Shown: positions 63,582 through 64,000 of the stretch, one piece after another
Position numbering within the stretch: position 1 is the stretch's first letter
Layout: every line of letters begins with the position of its first letter
Assembly: GCF_001625215.2 (NCBI RefSeq)
Contig: NC_030384.2
Location: 31,794,527 to 31,858,526, forward strand
DNA: 64,000 nucleotides
Direction of reading: 5' to 3'
Source of the DNA: Daucus carota subsp. sativus
Lineage: Eukaryota > Streptophyta > Magnoliopsida > Apiales > Apiaceae
The notes under the pieces: model-generated
Told to the model about the DNA's origin: nothing
The model's input: the letters and a program-made list of their open reading frames with translations, nothing else
Database searches by the model: none
Translations under genes and position numbers: made by a program

Positions 63582-64000
63582 ATGAGTCAGGTATATTTAT
63601 TCGGGAGAAGTGTGCTCTTGACTTCTCAGCAGATGCTTTTACTACCTCTGTGTTACTGGGCGGAGCTGGATATTGTTTTTCTTTTGCCTACTACCTCCAA
63701 GCAGACAATAGGATATGAATGCATTTTCAAAAGGAAGAATGTGAGTTATATGTGCTATTATGCCTTCTCTTTATTGGCTGGAATAATCAAGTGCCGTTTT
63801 GTCCCTGAGGTGGTTGCCTATACCACTCTCATTTTGGGCTTTGTTACCCAAGACAAGCCTTTGGAGGCTGAAGATTTGTTCAAGAAGCTCATCATATTTG
63901 AGCACTATTACTAGTGGCATTTGCAAGAGATACTTCTATGGCCATTGCATCGTTCAAGTATATTTGGAGAAGAGGGGTTGTAAACTCGATATATAACATT
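63582..64000 (+). pseudogene. PPR fragment at right window edge
   Basis: The frame 63582-63914 includes CRFVPEVVAYTTLILGFVTQ and EAEDLFKKLI, a PPR unit. After a stop, GICKRYFYGHCIVQ and EKRGCKLDI continue a second unit in another frame. It shares ttctcagcagatgc with 61500-61515, so it is another piece of the duplicated PPR cluster. It may continue beyond 64000. Confidence 0.6.

Overview
The window is nuclear DNA from a flowering plant. The genes have many introns with GT-AG (once GC-AG) splice sites, the families are plant families (CASP-like, ATL RING-H2, enone reductase, PIP-type peptide, plant farnesyltransferase beta), and the spacers are AT-rich and full of plant MITEs, LINE-L1 copies and a SINE. 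The farnesyltransferase reads like that of a eudicot, probably an asterid. The species could not be named from sequence alone.

Layout, left to right. 548-5511 (-): the first nine exons of a plant outer-membrane beta-barrel protein whose last exons lie left of the window; its eighth intron holds a poly(A)-tailed retroposon. 8700-10619 (+): a zinc-finger/DEDDh exonuclease-like gene whose key catalytic residues are replaced; a tRNA-derived SINE sits in one intron. 12336-13728 (+): an enone/quinone oxidoreductase. 15307-19272 (-): a CASP-like (CASPL4A-type) membrane protein. 20494-28155 (-): the protein farnesyltransferase beta subunit (FTB/ERA1), complete in 14 exons, with two exon-like segments of another, unidentified gene inside intron 10. 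28156-34200: a 6 kb AT-rich repeat region with a hAT-like foldback element, a minisatellite and a second nested element. 35541-38047 (+): an ARM/TOG-repeat protein. 39936-42407 (+): a SPARK-like receptor kinase. 42694-42966 (-): a secreted PIP-like peptide precursor. 45030-50478 (+): an apparently intact L1-type LINE with both ORFs and a perfect 15-bp target-site duplication. 53357-54604 (-): an ATL RING-H2 ubiquitin ligase. 59371-64000: a decayed pentatricopeptide-repeat (PPR) region into which a Ty3/gypsy gag fragment has been inserted antisense.

The genes do not form one pathway. Neighbouring genes are unrelated housekeeping, membrane and signalling genes, as is normal in a plant chromosome arm. 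The kinase, the PIP-like peptide and the ATL ligase are all of types often tied to defence or stress signalling, but nothing in the sequence links them. Transposable elements are the main force shaping the region: one autonomous LINE, two short L1-like retroposons with target-site duplications, one SINE, one TRIM, at least seven MITE families, and one LTR-element relic.

Exon boundaries were set by hand from reading frame and splice phase. UTR ends were not determined, except where a TATA box or a 5' UTR intron is visible.
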